Counted from the stretch's first letter, positions 34,889-43,175 are shown. The stretch: DNA of 64,000 nt from Mobilicoccus sp032056465 (GCF_032056465.1 NZ_DAMBCL010000010.1), one strand, 5' to 3'. Notes: generated by a model from the letters alone, not told the origin. A program made the numbers and translations.

Positions 34889-34894
34889 ACCCTA
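34889..34894 (-). promoter_or_regulatory. -10 element of the 69-residue-protein gene (leaderless)
   Basis: TAGGGT on the minus strand with a 6-nt gap to ATG 34882. Confidence 0.55.
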
Positions 34895-35032
34895 GCGGCG
34901 CCCGCCTTCGGACGGCGGTCGAGGACGATCCAGCCGCACACCGGCCGTTCTTCGCCTGGGGGCGACGACGTGCCGAGCCGCGGCGGACCACGCCGTGGCG
35001 GGGGGGGGCGGGCGGGGCTGCGGGGGCGCAGG

Positions 35033-35425
35033 TTGTCGGTCGTCGGCAGAGCGCTCGTCACCGACACACGGGCGCTGCTGGTCCACAGATGCCCAGGTCG
35101 TGGGAACCACCGGACTGTCGGGGCCTACCCGGGTCATGTCGAGCCAGGTGAGTCCGTCGGGGACGCGGCACGTCGTGAGTGCCTGGAGCAACTCGGCATC
35201 GGGATGGTCGACGCGTCACGCTTCCCGAGGTCATGCTCCAACACCAGGCCCCATGAGTACGCCTTCCCCGCCATCCGTCGGACCGGCGAACCCAGCAACA
35301 TGGCACCTGACGAACACGACGACCTCGGTTGGTCCACTACCGATGACCTGACCCCGCTCAGGAGCTCCGAACACGCGGCCCTCATGGACCTGGTCGATGC
35401 GCTGCGCGACGTGAGACGAATCGGC
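35033..35425 (+). pseudogene. Nudix hydrolase remnant
   Basis: From TTG 35033 the frame reads LSVVGRALVTDTRALLVHR, then a Nudix box GHVEPGE, seven residues, RECLEQLGI, and later GEPSNMAPDEHDDLGW, all in the order of a NUDIX NTP/ADP-ribose hydrolase. Signs of decay: the second Glu of REUxEE is Gln, the Trp and one Gly before the box are missing, the region after the box is scrambled, and the frame has no stop at the expected end but runs open into the next features. A 9-G run at 35000-35008 sits just upstream. Boundaries are approximate. Confidence 0.6.
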
Positions 35426-35476
35426 CCGACTACGTCACGTGGGGACGAGCGCACCACAGGCATGGGCACGCGTGCG

Positions 35477-35920
35477 TCAGGGCCGTTCGAGGTGCGGCCG
35501 GTCGAGGTCGACCTTGTCGAACACCCAGGAGCTACGAGCCTTCGGGTCGGCCTCTGCCACATGGAGCCGCTCGCCGCCGACGTACCGCCGGTACATGGGG
35601 GCCATCGCGTCGGGGGCCAGGAGCGGGGTCACCTCGGTACCGCAGGTTGCCACGCGGCACGGTCACGTCGAAGCACGGTGGAAGCCCTCCGCGTCCCGGC
35701 CGGCGGCGACCCGGTGCGCCTCGGTGTGGTGGAAGCGGTCGATCGTCACCGACAGAATCGGCCGGTGGCAGAGGGTCGACGCGGTGACGAGCTCTGCGGC
35801 GAGGTGGCTCTTGCCCGCCCCGTCGAACCCGTCGATGGCGACCAGTGCGCGGGTGTCGGGGCGCACCCCTTCCAGCTCGTGGAGCAGCTGCCGGATCACC
35901 TGGCCGCGCGCAGGGTCCAT
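35477..35920 (-). pseudogene. uridine-kinase-like P-loop kinase, internally deleted and frameshifted
   Basis: From ATG 35920 one frame reads QVIRQLLHELEGVRPDTRAL, then the Walker A region AIDGFDGAGKSHLAAELV and SVTIDRFHHTEAHRVAAGR, and stops after GFHRAST. A second frame gives FDVTVPRGNLRYRG and a third gives MAPMYRRYVGGERLHV, SSWVFDKVDLDRP and a stop at 35477. These three pieces belong in that order to one nucleoside-kinase-like family, but about 70 residues between the first and second are gone and two frame changes separate them. The gene is dead. Confidence 0.75.
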
Positions 35921-35936
35921 CACGCGTCGCAGCCTG

Positions 35937-35968
35937 GACGCACACCCGTCGACATGGCCGGACGCCCG
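35937..35968. repeat. 32-bp direct repeat, copy 1
   Basis: Identical to 36769-36800, 832 bp away, same orientation. It contains the ATG of the sulfatase-modifying-factor-like gene and lies 17 bp upstream of the kinase pseudogene start. The two copies bracket exactly that one gene. Confidence 0.9.
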
Positions 35969-36703
35969 CGCGACGATGTCTCCGTGTTCATCGACATGGT
36001 CATCGTTCCACCGCAGGGTCCCACCGCGGAGAGGATCGTCGACCGACGGGATGGGCACGCGTGGTCGGTGGGCGTCGCGCCGTTCCACATCGCCACCGCG
36101 CCCGTCACCGTCGAGGAGTGGGCCGGGGTCCATGGTGAGACGCCGACCGCGCGTGGCCGCGGGATTCCCCAGGTGAACGTGACCTGGCGAGAGGCCGTCA
36201 TCTTCTGCAACGCACTTTCGCAGCTCGAAGGCCTGCCTGCGGTCTACACCGTGACACAGCGCGAGGCACCGGTTGTCGCCGGTTGGCGGCCCCACGACGA
36301 ACCCGAAGCCGACACCTGGCATGTCGAATGGGACCGGGCGGCTGACGGGTACCGCCTCCCGACCGAGGCCGAGTGGCAGGTCGCCTGCCGCGGCGGCACG
36401 ACGGGCCCTCACTACGCGCATCTGGCCGACATCGCGTGGTACGACGCGACCACCACGAGCGGCCCACGCCCGGTCCGGCAGAAAGAGCCGAACGCCTGGG
36501 GGCTCTACGACACCCTCGGCGGAGTCTGGGAGTGGTGCTGGGACCTGTACGACGAGGACGTCTACGGCCCGTATCGCGTCATTCGCGGCGGGGGCTGGAG
36601 CGATCCCCACTGGAGCTGCCGTTCAGGCGTGCGTCGCAAGACGCACCCGCAGGCGTCCTTCGACGACCTGGGCTTCCGAGTCGCCCGCAGTCACCGCCCC
36701 TGA
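35954..36703 (+). CDS. formylglycine-generating-enzyme (SUMF1)-like protein
   Basis: 249 residues in the FGE-sulfatase fold. MVIVPPQG stands where MVWIPGG is usual; FHIATAPVTVEEWA, VNVTWREAVIFCNALS, YRLPTEAEWQVACRGG, PNAWGLYDTLGGVWEWCWD, RVIRGGGWSDP and FDDLGFRVARS are the ordered family landmarks. Only one Cys (WSCRSG) remains near the canonical active-site pair; the first position reads Ser-Asp. Sulfatase activation by the usual copper-Cys chemistry is therefore doubtful, and an EgtB-like or ligand-binding role is possible. The ATG lies inside a 32-bp repeat that recurs after the gene, a sign of cassette-like acquisition. Confidence 0.8.
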   Translation: MAGRPRDDVSVFIDMVIVPPQGPTAERIVDRRDGHAWSVGVAPFHIATAPVTVEEWAGVHGETPTARGRGIPQVNVTWREAVIFCNALSQLEGLPAVYTVTQREAPVVAGWRPHDEPEADTWHVEWDRAADGYRLPTEAEWQVACRGGTTGPHYAHLADIAWYDATTTSGPRPVRQKEPNAWGLYDTLGGVWEWCWDLYDEDVYGPYRVIRGGGWSDPHWSCRSGVRRKTHPQASFDDLGFRVARSHRP

Positions 36704-36938
36704 TCCCCGACGTCGTCGGGTCGGTCACGGCGCGACGACGGGTGCGTGCGGCGGCACCGCTCACGGGCGACGCACACCCGTCGACATGGCCGGACGCCCG
36801 GGGACCCGGTTGTCTCGACCCCGAGGTCACTGCGGCTGCGGATGTGGTCGAGAACGAGACGCCCGACCGTTCGTGCACCCGTCACTCACCTGGTCCTCCG
36901 CGCGCCCCACCGACAGTCTCGAGCCGCACACCCGCCGG
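36704..36938. other. gap with second repeat copy, no gene recognised
   Basis: Between the FGE-like gene and cobA. It holds the second 32-bp repeat. A minus-strand frame (GRLVLDHIRSRSDLGV) resembles part of a real protein but has no start, ribosome site or recognisable family. Confidence 0.5.
36769..36800. repeat. 32-bp direct repeat, copy 2
   Basis: Exact copy of 35937-35968, 65 bp after the FGE-like stop. Sequence on either side differs from that around copy 1. Confidence 0.9.
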
Positions 36939-38102
36939 TCAGGACCCCTGCGCGAAGCGCGCGACGTCGCCGATGACGGTGACCGCCGGTGCCCGCACCT
37001 CCTGCGTCGCGCCGTCGGCGAAGCGCCCCAGGGTGGAGACGTGCGTCCGTTGACTCGGCAGGGCGGCGTCCATGACGGAGGCGACGGGGGTGTCGGCGTC
37101 GCGGCCGGCCTCGATGAGCGCCCGGGCGATACGCGGCAGGGTCTCGACGCCCATGAGGACGACGATCGTCACCCCGCTGCGCCCGAGGGCGGCCCAGTCG
37201 ATCGTGCTCCGAGGGTCGTCGGGGGCCGCGTGGCCCGAGACGATCGCGAAACCCTGGACGAGGCCGCGGTGGGTGACGGGGATCCCGGCGAGCGCCGGCG
37301 CGGAGACCGCCGAGGTCACCCCGGGGATCACCGAGACGGGGACGCCGGCCTCGGAGCAGGCGATGTGCTCCTCCATGCCCCGGCCGAACACGAACGGATC
37401 GCCGCCCTTGAGCCGCACGACGCGCTTGCCCGCGCGTGCCCGGTCGACGAGGACGGCGTTGATCTCCTCCTGCGGGGTGAACCGGCCGCGGGGGATCTTC
37501 GAGACGTCGACGATCTCGACCTCCGGGCCCAGGTCGTCGAGGAGCGCGAGGGGGGCGAGGCGGTCGACGACGACGACGTCGGCACGCAGAACGGCCTCGC
37601 GCCCGGCGACGGTGATGAGCTCGGGCGACCCCGGCCCTCCCCCGACGAGGACGACCGAGCCACACCTCTCGCCGCGATCGCCGCCACTGCGTGCGGCCCC
37701 CGTGGACGGCTCGAGCGCGTCGTCGACCTCGACCGCGGGTGACGAGGTGACGTGTGAGGGTGAGGGCGTCTCTCGACGGGTCGAGCGCGGCAGCAGCAAC
37801 ACGCCGGCCGCCTCGGCCGCGTCGTGCACCGCGGCATCGAGGCTCGGCGAGTCGCTCGCGGGGGCGACGACGAGGATCCCGTGAAGATCCGCGGCGGTGA
37901 ATTCGTGCGGCGACCACGTGATGAGGTCGCGCTCGACGAGGTCCTGCAGCGCCGTGACCAGGGTGGGGGCGACGACGTGCACCTGGGCGCGGGCGCGCAG
38001 GAGGCGACCCACGGGGCCGATCGCGTGGCCTCCCCCGCCGACGACGAGACAGGGGCGACCCTCGAGCAGGAGGTCGAGCGTCGGGGAACCGGACTCACTC
38101 AT
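36939..38102 (-). CDS. cobA: uroporphyrinogen-III C-methyltransferase with N-terminal siroheme-synthase-like domain
   Basis: 387 residues. The C-terminal 250 residues are a full SUMT: VVLVGGGPGSPELITVAG (SAM loop), VVVDRLAP, GDPFVFGRGMEE, VSVIPGVTSAVSAPA, GIPVTHRGL and VVLMGVETL. It converts uroporphyrinogen III to precorrin-2, the branch to cobalamin and siroheme. The N-terminal 120 residues (CLVVGGGGHAIGPVGRLL) are a shortened CysG/Met8-like NAD-binding domain; much of the usual ferrochelatase part is missing. ATG 38102 overlaps the bluB-cobT gene by 8 nt; last gene of the cobB operon. Confidence 0.92.
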   Translation of the reverse strand: MSESGSPTLDLLLEGRPCLVVGGGGHAIGPVGRLLRARAQVHVVAPTLVTALQDLVERDLITWSPHEFTAADLHGILVVAPASDSPSLDAAVHDAAEAAGVLLLPRSTRRETPSPSHVTSSPAVEVDDALEPSTGAARSGGDRGERCGSVVLVGGGPGSPELITVAGREAVLRADVVVVDRLAPLALLDDLGPEVEIVDVSKIPRGRFTPQEEINAVLVDRARAGKRVVRLKGGDPFVFGRGMEEHIACSEAGVPVSVIPGVTSAVSAPALAGIPVTHRGLVQGFAIVSGHAAPDDPRSTIDWAALGRSGVTIVVLMGVETLPRIARALIEAGRDADTPVASVMDAALPSQRTHVSTLGRFADGATQEVRAPAVTVIGDVARFAQGS

Positions 38103-39972
38103 CGCGTTCGGACACCCCGGCGCTCTCGAAGGTCGCACCCTCGGCGAGCACCCGCGCCGCGCCCTGGACGAGCGGCGCCGCGCACACCGCGCCGCTGCCC
38201 TCGCCGAGGCGCATGCCGAGGTCGAGCAGGGGGCGCAGGCCGAGCTTCTCGGTCGCGTACCGGCACGCGGGCTCGGCGGAGTGGTGTCCGGCGAACCAGT
38301 ACTGCCGCGCCGTCGGCGCGAGCGCGTCGGCGACGAGGGCCGCGGACAGGGCGATGACGCCGTCGAGGATGACCGGGGTGCGCAGCGCCGCGGCGCCGAG
38401 GAGGAACCCGACGAGGCCGGCGTGCTCGAAGCCGCCGACGGCCGCGAGGGCGCCGAGCGGGTCGTCCGCGCTCGCGCCGTGGGTCTGCACCGCCCGGGCG
38501 ACGACCTCGGTCTTGTGGGCGAGCATCGCGTCGTCGATGCCGGTGCCGCGGCCGGTGACCTCGGCGGCGGGACGTCCGGTCATCGCGGCGACGAGCGCGG
38601 CCGAGGGCGTCGTGTTCGCGAGGCCGAGGTCGCCGGTGAGCAGGAGCCGGTTGCCCTGGGCGACGAGGTCGCGGGCGACGTCGATCCCGGCCTCGACGGC
38701 ATGGGTGCACTGCTCGGCGGTCATCGCCGGGGTCTGCGTCATGTCGGCGGTGCCGCGGGCGATCTTGCGGACCATGAGGCCCGGCTGCTCGGGCACGTCG
38801 CCCTTGACGCCCATGTCGACGACGGCGACCTCGGCGCCGATGCCGCGGGCCAGCACGCTCGTCATCGCGCCGCCGGCGAGGACGTTGAGGACCATCTGCA
38901 TCGTCACCTCCTGCGGCCACGGGGTGACGCCCTGGTCGTAGACGCCGTGGTCACCGGCGAACACCGCGAGAGCGGCGGGCTCGGGCACCGGCGGCGGGCA
39001 CTGACCCGTGATCCCGGCGAGGCGGACGCTGATGTCCTCCAGCTCGCCGAGCGACCCCGCGGGCTTGGTGAGCAGCCCCTGACGGCCGAGGGCGGCCGCG
39101 CGGGCCTCCTCGTCCACCGGCGCGATGGCGGCGATCGTCTCCTCGACGAGTGACATCGGTTCTCCTCCCGGGAGGCGGCGTTCGCCCCACGTGTCGTGAT
39201 GGACCGCCCACCCGAGGGGGCGGCGGCGGGCCCAGCCCGAGAGCGCGAGCTCCGGGGCGGGCGGGAACGTCTCGACGTGCCCGATGCAGAGGAACGCGAC
39301 GACGTCGAGGTGGGCGGGCAGACCGAGTTCGGCGCGCAGCTCGTCGGGATCGAAGAAGCTCACCCAACCGATCCCGAGGCCCTCGGCGCGGGCGGCGAGC
39401 CAGAGGTTCTCCACGGCGCACGCGACGGAGAACGGGGCCATCCGCGGATCCGCGTGGCGACCGAGGGTGTAGGGACCTCCGCGGGTGGGGTCGCACGTGA
39501 CGACGATGTTGAGCGGCGTCGAGAGGATCGCCTCGACCTTGAGCCCGTCGAAACTGCGCGCACGACCGCCCGGCAGGGACGCGGCGAACGCCTCCCGCTG
39601 GGCCGCGGCGAGCGCCTGGACGCGGGTGCGAACGTCGAGGTCGTGCAGGAGGACGAAGTCCCACGGCTGGGAGAACCCCACGCTCGGCGCCTGGTGCGCC
39701 GCCGACAGCACCCGCAGGAGCACCTCGTCGTCGATCGGGTCCATCGTGAACCCCGAGCGGATGTCGCGCCGGTTGGCGACGACGTCGGCCAACCCCTCCC
39801 GCACGCCGTCCGGCATCGGGGGCGTGACCCGGGAGGTCGCCGACTGCCCCGTCTGCGGCTGCCCCGTCGGGTGCGGTGGCGGGGTCGAGTGCGCTCGCGA
39901 CGGCGCGTGCGAAGTCGTGTCGTCGCCCAGGGGTGCGGTGTTCTCCGTGGCGGACTCGTGGGTCGTCGTCAT
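38095..39972 (-). CDS. cobT: BluB-CobT fusion: DMB synthase plus DMB phosphoribosyltransferase
   Basis: 625 residues. After a Pro/Thr-rich lead, residues about 50-270 are BluB, the flavin-destroying enzyme that makes 5,6-dimethylbenzimidazole: RRDIRSGFTMDPIDDEVLLR, HQAPSVGFSQPWDF, ARAEGLGIGWVSFFDP. Residues about 280-625 are CobT: LTKPAGSLGELEDIS, FAGDHGVYDQGVTPWP, GRGTGIDD and LLDLGMRLGEGSGA with the catalytic Glu. One chain would make DMB and turn it into alpha-ribazole phosphate. ATG 39972 overlaps cobC by 4 nt. Confidence 0.94.
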   Translation of the reverse strand: MTTTHESATENTAPLGDDTTSHAPSRAHSTPPPHPTGQPQTGQSATSRVTPPMPDGVREGLADVVANRRDIRSGFTMDPIDDEVLLRVLSAAHQAPSVGFSQPWDFVLLHDLDVRTRVQALAAAQREAFAASLPGGRARSFDGLKVEAILSTPLNIVVTCDPTRGGPYTLGRHADPRMAPFSVACAVENLWLAARAEGLGIGWVSFFDPDELRAELGLPAHLDVVAFLCIGHVETFPPAPELALSGWARRRPLGWAVHHDTWGERRLPGGEPMSLVEETIAAIAPVDEEARAAALGRQGLLTKPAGSLGELEDISVRLAGITGQCPPPVPEPAALAVFAGDHGVYDQGVTPWPQEVTMQMVLNVLAGGAMTSVLARGIGAEVAVVDMGVKGDVPEQPGLMVRKIARGTADMTQTPAMTAEQCTHAVEAGIDVARDLVAQGNRLLLTGDLGLANTTPSAALVAAMTGRPAAEVTGRGTGIDDAMLAHKTEVVARAVQTHGASADDPLGALAAVGGFEHAGLVGFLLGAAALRTPVILDGVIALSAALVADALAPTARQYWFAGHHSAEPACRYATEKLGLRPLLDLGMRLGEGSGAVCAAPLVQGAARVLAEGATFESAGVSERDE

Positions 39973-41510
39973 CGGTCCTCCCGATCGTCGTGGGGTGCGG
40001 GCGGCTGCGGGGTGGGGTGCTCGACGCCATCGGGACGGTCGAGGTTCTCGTCGCGGCCGGCGGTGTGGGGGGTGGCGGCGGACCGGTCGTCGGTGACGGG
40101 GCGGGCGTCGCTCTCGTCGACGTCGAGGTCCGCGCTGAGCAGGCGGGCGAGGGCGGCGAGGAGGACGTCGGTCTCGGCCCGCTCCCGGACGGCGATGCGC
40201 ACGTAGCTCTCGTCGAGCCCAGGGAAGGTGTCGCCGCGGCGGACGGCGATCCCCTGCTCCCGCAGCGCGAGACGCAGTCGCGCCGCACCGGGGTGACGGG
40301 CGAGGACGAACGGCCCCGCAGCGGGCGCGGTGACCTCGAACCCGAGCGAGGTGAGCCCGTCGACGAGGTGGGGACGGGCCTCGCGCAGTCGCTCGGCGAC
40401 CTCCGCCGTGTGGGCCACCCCCTGTGCGCTGCAGACGGCCTCGACCGCCGCGAGCGCCAGGCTGTTCACCGACCAGTGCGGCTGGACCGCGGCGCAGGCG
40501 GCGACGACCTCGGGTGCGGCGACGAGGAATCCCGCCCGGACCCCGGCCAGGCCGAACGTCTTCGTCAGGCTCCTGACGACGACGAGCCCGTCCCCCGAGG
40601 CCGCGTGGCGCAGCGCCGTGTCCTGTTCGCGGGGCACGACGTCGAGGAACGCCTCGTCGACGAGCACGAGCCGACCGGGTCGACGCAGCCGCAGCACCTC
40701 CGCCACGGGGTGCAGGCGGGAGGTCGGGTTCGTCGGGTTGCCGAGGACGACGAGATCCGCCGCCGAGTCGGTGCCGACGTCGTGGCCGGCGTGGCGGTCG
40801 GCCGCATGCTGGTCGGCCGCGTGCCGGTCGGCCGCGTGCCGGCGTCGGTCCTCGTCGTCAGGGACGCGGCCGGTCCGGTCATCGGCCGTCCGGCAAGGGG
40901 TGTCGCCGGTGGTCCTGCCGCAGGTGGAGGTGTCGCCGTTCAGGGCATCGGCGTCGAGGGCGAAATCGGGACCGGGGAGCACGTGCCGCTCGGGGACGTA
41001 CCCGGCGGCGCGCAGGGCGGCCTCGGGCTCGGTGAACTGGGGGTGGACGACGACCGGCCGCCGCCACGCGCGGGCTCTCGCGACGAGGTGGAACGCCTCC
41101 GCGGCCCCGTTCGTGATGAGCACCCGTTCCTCCGGCACCCCGAGGTGCGCCGCGAGGCGGGCGGTGGCCGGACCGTGGTCCGGATAGGCGGCGAGCCCGT
41201 CGATCGCCGACGACATCGCCTCCCCGAGGAACGCCGGCGGCCTCGGCACGGCGACGTTCACCGCGAAGTCGCGCAGCCCACGGGCCTCGACGTCGCCGTG
41301 ATGATCGAGGAGCGCCGCCTCCGTGTGAGCGCCTCGGGGGGCACGGTCGTCTCGGGTCGCCGGGAGACCCGGCCCCCCGCGTGGGGTCGGATCGCTTCGC
41401 GCGCCCTGGTCCCCACGCACGTCCTGGTCGGCGCGGGCTCGGGCGGCGTCGTCGACCTCGGCCGAGTCACCGCCACCCGCGGGTCGAGCCACGGGAGCCG
41501 GCACGGTCAC
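39969..41510 (-). CDS. cobC: CobC/CobD PLP-dependent threonine-phosphate decarboxylase-like protein
   Basis: 513 residues, class I/II aminotransferase fold. YPDHGPATARLAAHLGV and LITNGAAEAFHLVAR bind PLP phosphate, VLGNPTNPTSRLHP and LVLVDEAFLDVVP follow, and SLTKTFGLAGVRAGF carries the PLP Lys. It supplies aminopropanol phosphate for the nucleotide loop. Two odd parts: a disordered lead of about 70 residues and tail of about 60, and a roughly 70-residue insertion in the large domain with tandem HAADR/HAADQ repeats. GTG start overlapping the cobB stop (GTGA). Confidence 0.9.
   Translation of the reverse strand: MTVPAPVARPAGGGDSAEVDDAARARADQDVRGDQGARSDPTPRGGPGLPATRDDRAPRGAHTEAALLDHHGDVEARGLRDFAVNVAVPRPPAFLGEAMSSAIDGLAAYPDHGPATARLAAHLGVPEERVLITNGAAEAFHLVARARAWRRPVVVHPQFTEPEAALRAAGYVPERHVLPGPDFALDADALNGDTSTCGRTTGDTPCRTADDRTGRVPDDEDRRRHAADRHAADQHAADRHAGHDVGTDSAADLVVLGNPTNPTSRLHPVAEVLRLRRPGRLVLVDEAFLDVVPREQDTALRHAASGDGLVVVRSLTKTFGLAGVRAGFLVAAPEVVAACAAVQPHWSVNSLALAAVEAVCSAQGVAHTAEVAERLREARPHLVDGLTSLGFEVTAPAAGPFVLARHPGAARLRLALREQGIAVRRGDTFPGLDESYVRIAVRERAETDVLLAALARLLSADLDVDESDARPVTDDRSAATPHTAGRDENLDRPDGVEHPTPQPPAPHDDREDR
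40791..40844. repeat. 15-bp tandem repeat inside cobC
   Basis: Three units of 15 bp (40791-40805, 40806-40820, 40821-40835) plus a partial fourth, unit GTGCCGGTCGGCCGC with minor variation. On the minus strand they encode HAADR-type pentapeptides in an insertion loop. Confidence 0.85.
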
Positions 41511-42997
41511 GTCATCTCCCCGGCCCCGACGGCCGCGGCGAACGAGGCGGCGAGGCGGGGGGCACCGGCCCAGTGCAGGTGCAGGTAGGAGGCGTGGACG
41601 GAGCCGTCGACCCAGCCGTCGCGACGGGTCTCGCCCTCGTGGTCACGCCACGCCCAGGCGCGGTGGGGGGCGTCGCCGTGAGCGGCCCCGATCGCGGGCT
41701 CGACGACGGTGCGGTGGAACTCGTGCCCCACGACGCGGGTCCCCTCGGGGCCGAGGACGCTGTCGGTGAGGGCGACCCCCTCGCGGTACCCGAGGGTGAG
41801 GCGTGGGGTCATCCGTCCGGTGACCGGCAGCACGCCGCACATCGGGTGGTCGTCGAGACTCCGGGCGAGGTAGAGCAACCCCGCACACTCGGCCGAGATC
41901 ACCCCGCCTTCCGCCGCGAACGCGGCGATCTGGTCGCGCAGCGCGACGTTCGCGGAGAGTCCGAGCGCGTGGACCTCGGGGAACCCGCCGCCGACGACGA
42001 GCCCGTCGACCCCGTCCGGCAGGGTGTCGGTGAGCGGGTCGAACATGACGACCTCCAGGCCGGCGGCCTCGAGCAACTCGGTGTTCTCGGCGTAGGAGAA
42101 CGTGAACGCCTCCCCTCCGGCCACGGCCACGCGCCGACGGCCGTCGGTGGGGAGCCACCCGGTCGCGGCGAGTTCGGCGGCAGGATCCCAGGGGTCGACG
42201 TCGTCGAGGTCGGGCGCGGTGCGGGCGAGCGCGAGGATGGCGTCGAGGTCCACGTGCTCGGCGACGAGCCGGGCGAGCGCCTCGACCGCCGAACGGGACT
42301 CCGGTGCGCGCTCGGCCGCGGGCACGAGACCGAGGTGACGGCTGGGGACGACGACGTCCGTCCGCCGCGGGATGGCCCCGAGCACGGGCACGCCCGCCTC
42401 TGCCACCCCCGCCCGCGCCTCGCGTTCGTGCCGCGGTGAGGCGACGTTGTTGAGCAGGACGCCGCCGAGGCGCACCCCGGGGCTGAACGTCGCGAACCCG
42501 TGGACGAGGGCACCGACGCTGCGGGAGGTCGACGCGCAGTCCACGACGAGGACGACGGGGCTGCGCGTGAGCTCGGCGATGTGCGCCGTGCTCGCGAACC
42601 CGCGACGCCCGAGCGCGCCGTCGAACAGGCCCATGACGCCCTCGATGACGGCGACGTCGGCGGGCTGCGGGACGAGGGCGCCGTGGAGCAGGAGCGGAAC
42701 GATGCGCTCGGTGCCCTGCATGTGGGCGTCGAGGTTGCGCCCGATCCGACCGCAGGCCGCCGCGTGGTAGCCGGGGTCGATGTAGTCGGGGCCGACCTTG
42801 TGGGGGCTCACGCGGACGCCCCGGTCGTGCAGGGCTGCGAGGAGGCCGGTCGTCACCATCGTCTTGCCGCTGCCGGAGGACGGCGCGGCGATGACGACTC
42901 GCGGCAGGGTCCATGAACGGCCATGCGGGTGGCAGGCGGTGTCGGAGTCCCCGGCGCCCGCAGACGGCGCTGACTGCGCGAAGGGGGAGGAAGACAC
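41507..42997 (-). CDS. cobB: cobyrinate/hydrogenobyrinate a,c-diamide synthase
   Basis: 496 residues. ATPase half: IAAPSSGSGKTMVTTGL (P-loop), VSPHKVGPDYIDPGYH. Glutamine amidotransferase half: LVVGGGFPEVHA and ISAECAGLLYLARSL with the nucleophile Cys. Amidates the a and c side chains of the corrin ring. GTG 42997 with AGAGAGG seven bases upstream. First gene of cobB-cobC-bluB/cobT-cobA, all joined by short overlaps, and directly preceded by a cobalamin riboswitch. Confidence 0.94.
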   Translation of the reverse strand: MSSSPFAQSAPSAGAGDSDTACHPHGRSWTLPRVVIAAPSSGSGKTMVTTGLLAALHDRGVRVSPHKVGPDYIDPGYHAAACGRIGRNLDAHMQGTERIVPLLLHGALVPQPADVAVIEGVMGLFDGALGRRGFASTAHIAELTRSPVVLVVDCASTSRSVGALVHGFATFSPGVRLGGVLLNNVASPRHEREARAGVAEAGVPVLGAIPRRTDVVVPSRHLGLVPAAERAPESRSAVEALARLVAEHVDLDAILALARTAPDLDDVDPWDPAAELAATGWLPTDGRRRVAVAGGEAFTFSYAENTELLEAAGLEVVMFDPLTDTLPDGVDGLVVGGGFPEVHALGLSANVALRDQIAAFAAEGGVISAECAGLLYLARSLDDHPMCGVLPVTGRMTPRLTLGYREGVALTDSVLGPEGTRVVGHEFHRTVVEPAIGAAHGDAPHRAWAWRDHEGETRRDGWVDGSVHASYLHLHWAGAPRLAASFAAAVGAGEMT

Positions 42998-43021
42998 GGA
43001 CGGACCTCTCTTCCGGGATCC

Positions 43022-43140
43022 GCGCCCCGGAACAGCTCACGACCGACCGGAGTTCCTGGCTCCCACGGCGAGCGCGCCGTGGTCACAGTGGCGGGACCGC
43101 ACCGGTGTCGCACCGGTTTCCTCCGAGGCGTCGGCCTTGC
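43022..43140 (-). promoter_or_regulatory. cobalamin riboswitch controlling cobB operon
   Basis: On the minus strand the leader contains GGAGGAAACCGGTGCGA, then GGTCCCGCCACTGTGA (the B12-box region) and GAGCCAGGAACTCCGG, in the order of the cobalamin riboswitch. It is followed by a GGGGCGCGGATCCC hairpin-like element just before the AGAGAGG ribosome site, suggesting control of translation start. Adenosylcobalamin would turn the operon down. A -10 element TAGGCT lies at 43176-43181. Confidence 0.9.
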
Positions 43141-43175
43141 GACGACGTGCCGGCCCGAGCGGGTCGGCGGCGGTG

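Noticed and set aside
34970..36703. A single 577-residue Nudix plus FGE fusion protein
   Set aside because: The frame is open throughout, but the middle third is the antisense of the kinase pseudogene. The FGE part has its own ATG, and the Nudix part is damaged.
35937..36800. CRISPR array
   Set aside because: Only two repeat copies, 832 bp apart, enclosing a coding gene; no cas genes.
36691..36885. Small minus-strand gene after the second 32-bp repeat
   Set aside because: No ribosome site, no recognisable family, and it overlaps the FGE-like gene and the repeat.
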